DNA from: Candidatus Galligastranaerophilus gallistercoris
Lineage (GTDB): Bacteria; Cyanobacteriota; Vampirovibrionia; Gastranaerophilales; Gastranaerophilaceae
Assembly: GCA_018710795.1 (NCBI GenBank)
Contig: DVJH01000032.1
Location: 1 to 6,015 of the forward strand
Length of the DNA stretch: 6,015 bases
Reading direction: 5' to 3'
Below, one piece after another: positions 4,987-6,015 of this stretch. The stretch's first letter is position 1. Each line of letters opens with the position of its first letter. Both the position numbers and the translations under genes were made by a program. The notes below the pieces were generated by a model, which saw only the letters and a program-made list of their open reading frames with translations, had not been told where the DNA came from and searched no databases.

Positions 4987-6015
4987 ATGTATAAAATTAC
5001 GGTTGTTTCAGGCGACGGCACCGGCCCTGAAGTTATGGCGGAAGCAAAAAAAGTTTTGAATAAAACGGCTGAAGTTTTTGATTTTAAACTTGAATATCAA
5101 GATGAACTCATAGGCGGTATTGCTTATGAAAAAACGGGAACTCCCCTGCCTGAAAAAACGGTTAAAGCCGCAAAAGATTCAGATGCCGTTATGCTCGGCG
5201 CAGTGGGCGATTGGAAATACGACACTCTTCCTCCCGAAGTGCGCCCCGAAAAAGCACTCTTAGGCATAAGAAAAGCGTTGGATTTATTTGCAAATCTGCG
5301 CCCTGCCATAGTTTGGGAAGATTTGGTTTCATCATCCCCTCTTAAACCCGAAATTGTTTCAAACGTTGATATTATGATTATAAGAGAATTAACGGGCGAT
5401 GTTTATTTTGGCGAACCCAAAGGCGTTGAAGTCATAAACGGTAAAAAAACAGGCTTTAACAATATGATTTACAATGAAGACGAAGTAAGAAGAATTGCAA
5501 AAATTGCTTTTGAAACCGCAATGGTAAGGGATAAAAAACTTTGCTCCGTTGATAAAGCAAACGTTTTGGATGTTTCAAGATTATGGAGAGAAATCGTAAT
5601 TGAAACTTCAAAAGATTACCCCGAGGTTGAATTATCGCATATGTATGTTGATAATGCGGCAATGCAGTTAATAAGGGCGCCTAAACAATTCTCAACAATC
5701 GTAACGGGAAACATCTTCGGCGATATCTTATCCGATGAAGCTTCAATGTTGTCCGGTTCTTTAGGTTTATTGCCTTCCGCAAGTTTATCCGATAAAGGCG
5801 TTTCTTTATATGAACCTATCCACGGTTCCGCCCCCGATTTAACCGGAAAAGATATAGTAAACCCGATAGCAACGATATTATCGGGCGCTATGATGTTAAA
5901 ATATTCATTCAAAATGGATGAAGCATATAAGACAATCGAAAATGCAATTAAATCGGTTTTAAAAGAAGGCTACAGAACAAAAGACATAATGTCCGAAGGA
6001 AAAACCCTTGTCGGA
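4987..6015 (+). CDS. leuB: 3-isopropylmalate dehydrogenase, 343 codons visible (C-terminus off right edge)
   Basis: LeuB oxidatively decarboxylates 3-isopropylmalate to 2-oxoisocaproate with NAD+, the step after LeuC/LeuD. The frame is open to the last base of the window; families are about 350-360 residues, so only a few codons are missing. Visible marks are the N-terminal SGDGTGPEV (8-16), substrate-binding arginines R95, R105 and R133, the LTGDVYFGEP segment with catalytic Y140, K190 in SVDKANVLDVSRLWRE (187-202), and metal-binding D222, D246 and D250 within VDNAAMQLI and TGNIFGDILSDEAS. The cofactor motif HGSAPDLTGKDIVNP (279-293) has an aspartate (D284) where NAD-using enzymes have one, so NAD+ preference is inferred. 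GGGAG (4975-4979), seven nt upstream and inside the leuD tail, sets the start. It is co-transcribed with leuD (2-nt gap). Confidence 0.96.
   Translation, partial: MYKITVVSGDGTGPEVMAEAKKVLNKTAEVFDFKLEYQDELIGGIAYEKTGTPLPEKTVKAAKDSDAVMLGAVGDWKYDTLPPEVRPEKALLGIRKALDLFANLRPAIVWEDLVSSSPLKPEIVSNVDIMIIRELTGDVYFGEPKGVEVINGKKTGFNNMIYNEDEVRRIAKIAFETAMVRDKKLCSVDKANVLDVSRLWREIVIETSKDYPEVELSHMYVDNAAMQLIRAPKQFSTIVTGNIFGDILSDEASMLSGSLGLLPSASLSDKGVSLYEPIHGSAPDLTGKDIVNPIATILSGAMMLKYSFKMDEAYKTIENAIKSVLKEGYRTKDIMSEGKTLVG

Noticed and set aside
5124..5912. Minus-strand open frames inside leuB
   Set aside because: Antisense to continuous, fully conserved LeuB sequence; no start signals or family features.

Overview
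The window is AT-rich, densely coded bacterial DNA with strong Shine-Dalgarno sites, short intergenic gaps and hairpin-plus-T-run terminators. Every gene is chromosomal housekeeping or a conserved small protein. There is no transposase, phage gene, CRISPR array, tRNA or rRNA. The combination of a TPR/GT-B glycosyltransferase-like protein, a class II LysRS, a short-type LeuD and a DUF2582-like winged helix would fit a Gram-negative-type, AT-rich lineage such as the non-photosynthetic Cyanobacteria relatives (Gastranaerophilales/Melainabacteria). That taxonomic guess comes from family mix only and is weak.

Layout. From 2386 leftward to the window edge, on the minus strand, lies a tight three-gene unit. 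It holds a TPR + glycosyltransferase-like protein, a 65-residue ThiS-family sulfur carrier (ATGA overlap with the previous gene), and the first 186 codons of mnmA, the tRNA 2-thiouridylase (4-nt gap after thiS). The 142-bp gap 2387-2528 is a divergent promoter region. On its right is lysS (plus strand, complete), closed by a strong terminator. A second symmetrical terminator follows at once, closing a small minus-strand winged-helix gene (4151-4354). The 129-bp gap 4355-4483 is a second divergent region and carries a perfect 10-bp-arm inverted repeat. It precedes leuD and leuB (plus strand, 2-nt gap). leuB runs off the right edge, probably only a few codons short of its stop.

How the genes work together. 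leuD and leuB encode the isomerase small subunit and the dehydrogenase of leucine biosynthesis; leuC is not visible. lysS charges tRNA-Lys, and MnmA thiolates U34 of tRNA-Lys, -Glu and -Gln, so both ends of the left half converge on tRNA-Lys function, though from separate, divergent promoters. The most interesting observation is that a canonical ThiS-type sulfur carrier sits directly upstream of mnmA with no thiamine genes nearby. This raises the possibility of a ubiquitin-like-carrier route to 2-thiouridine through MnmA. Other points worth a look are an eight-G run inside the PP-loop codons of mnmA and the palindromic operator candidate between the winged-helix gene and leuD.
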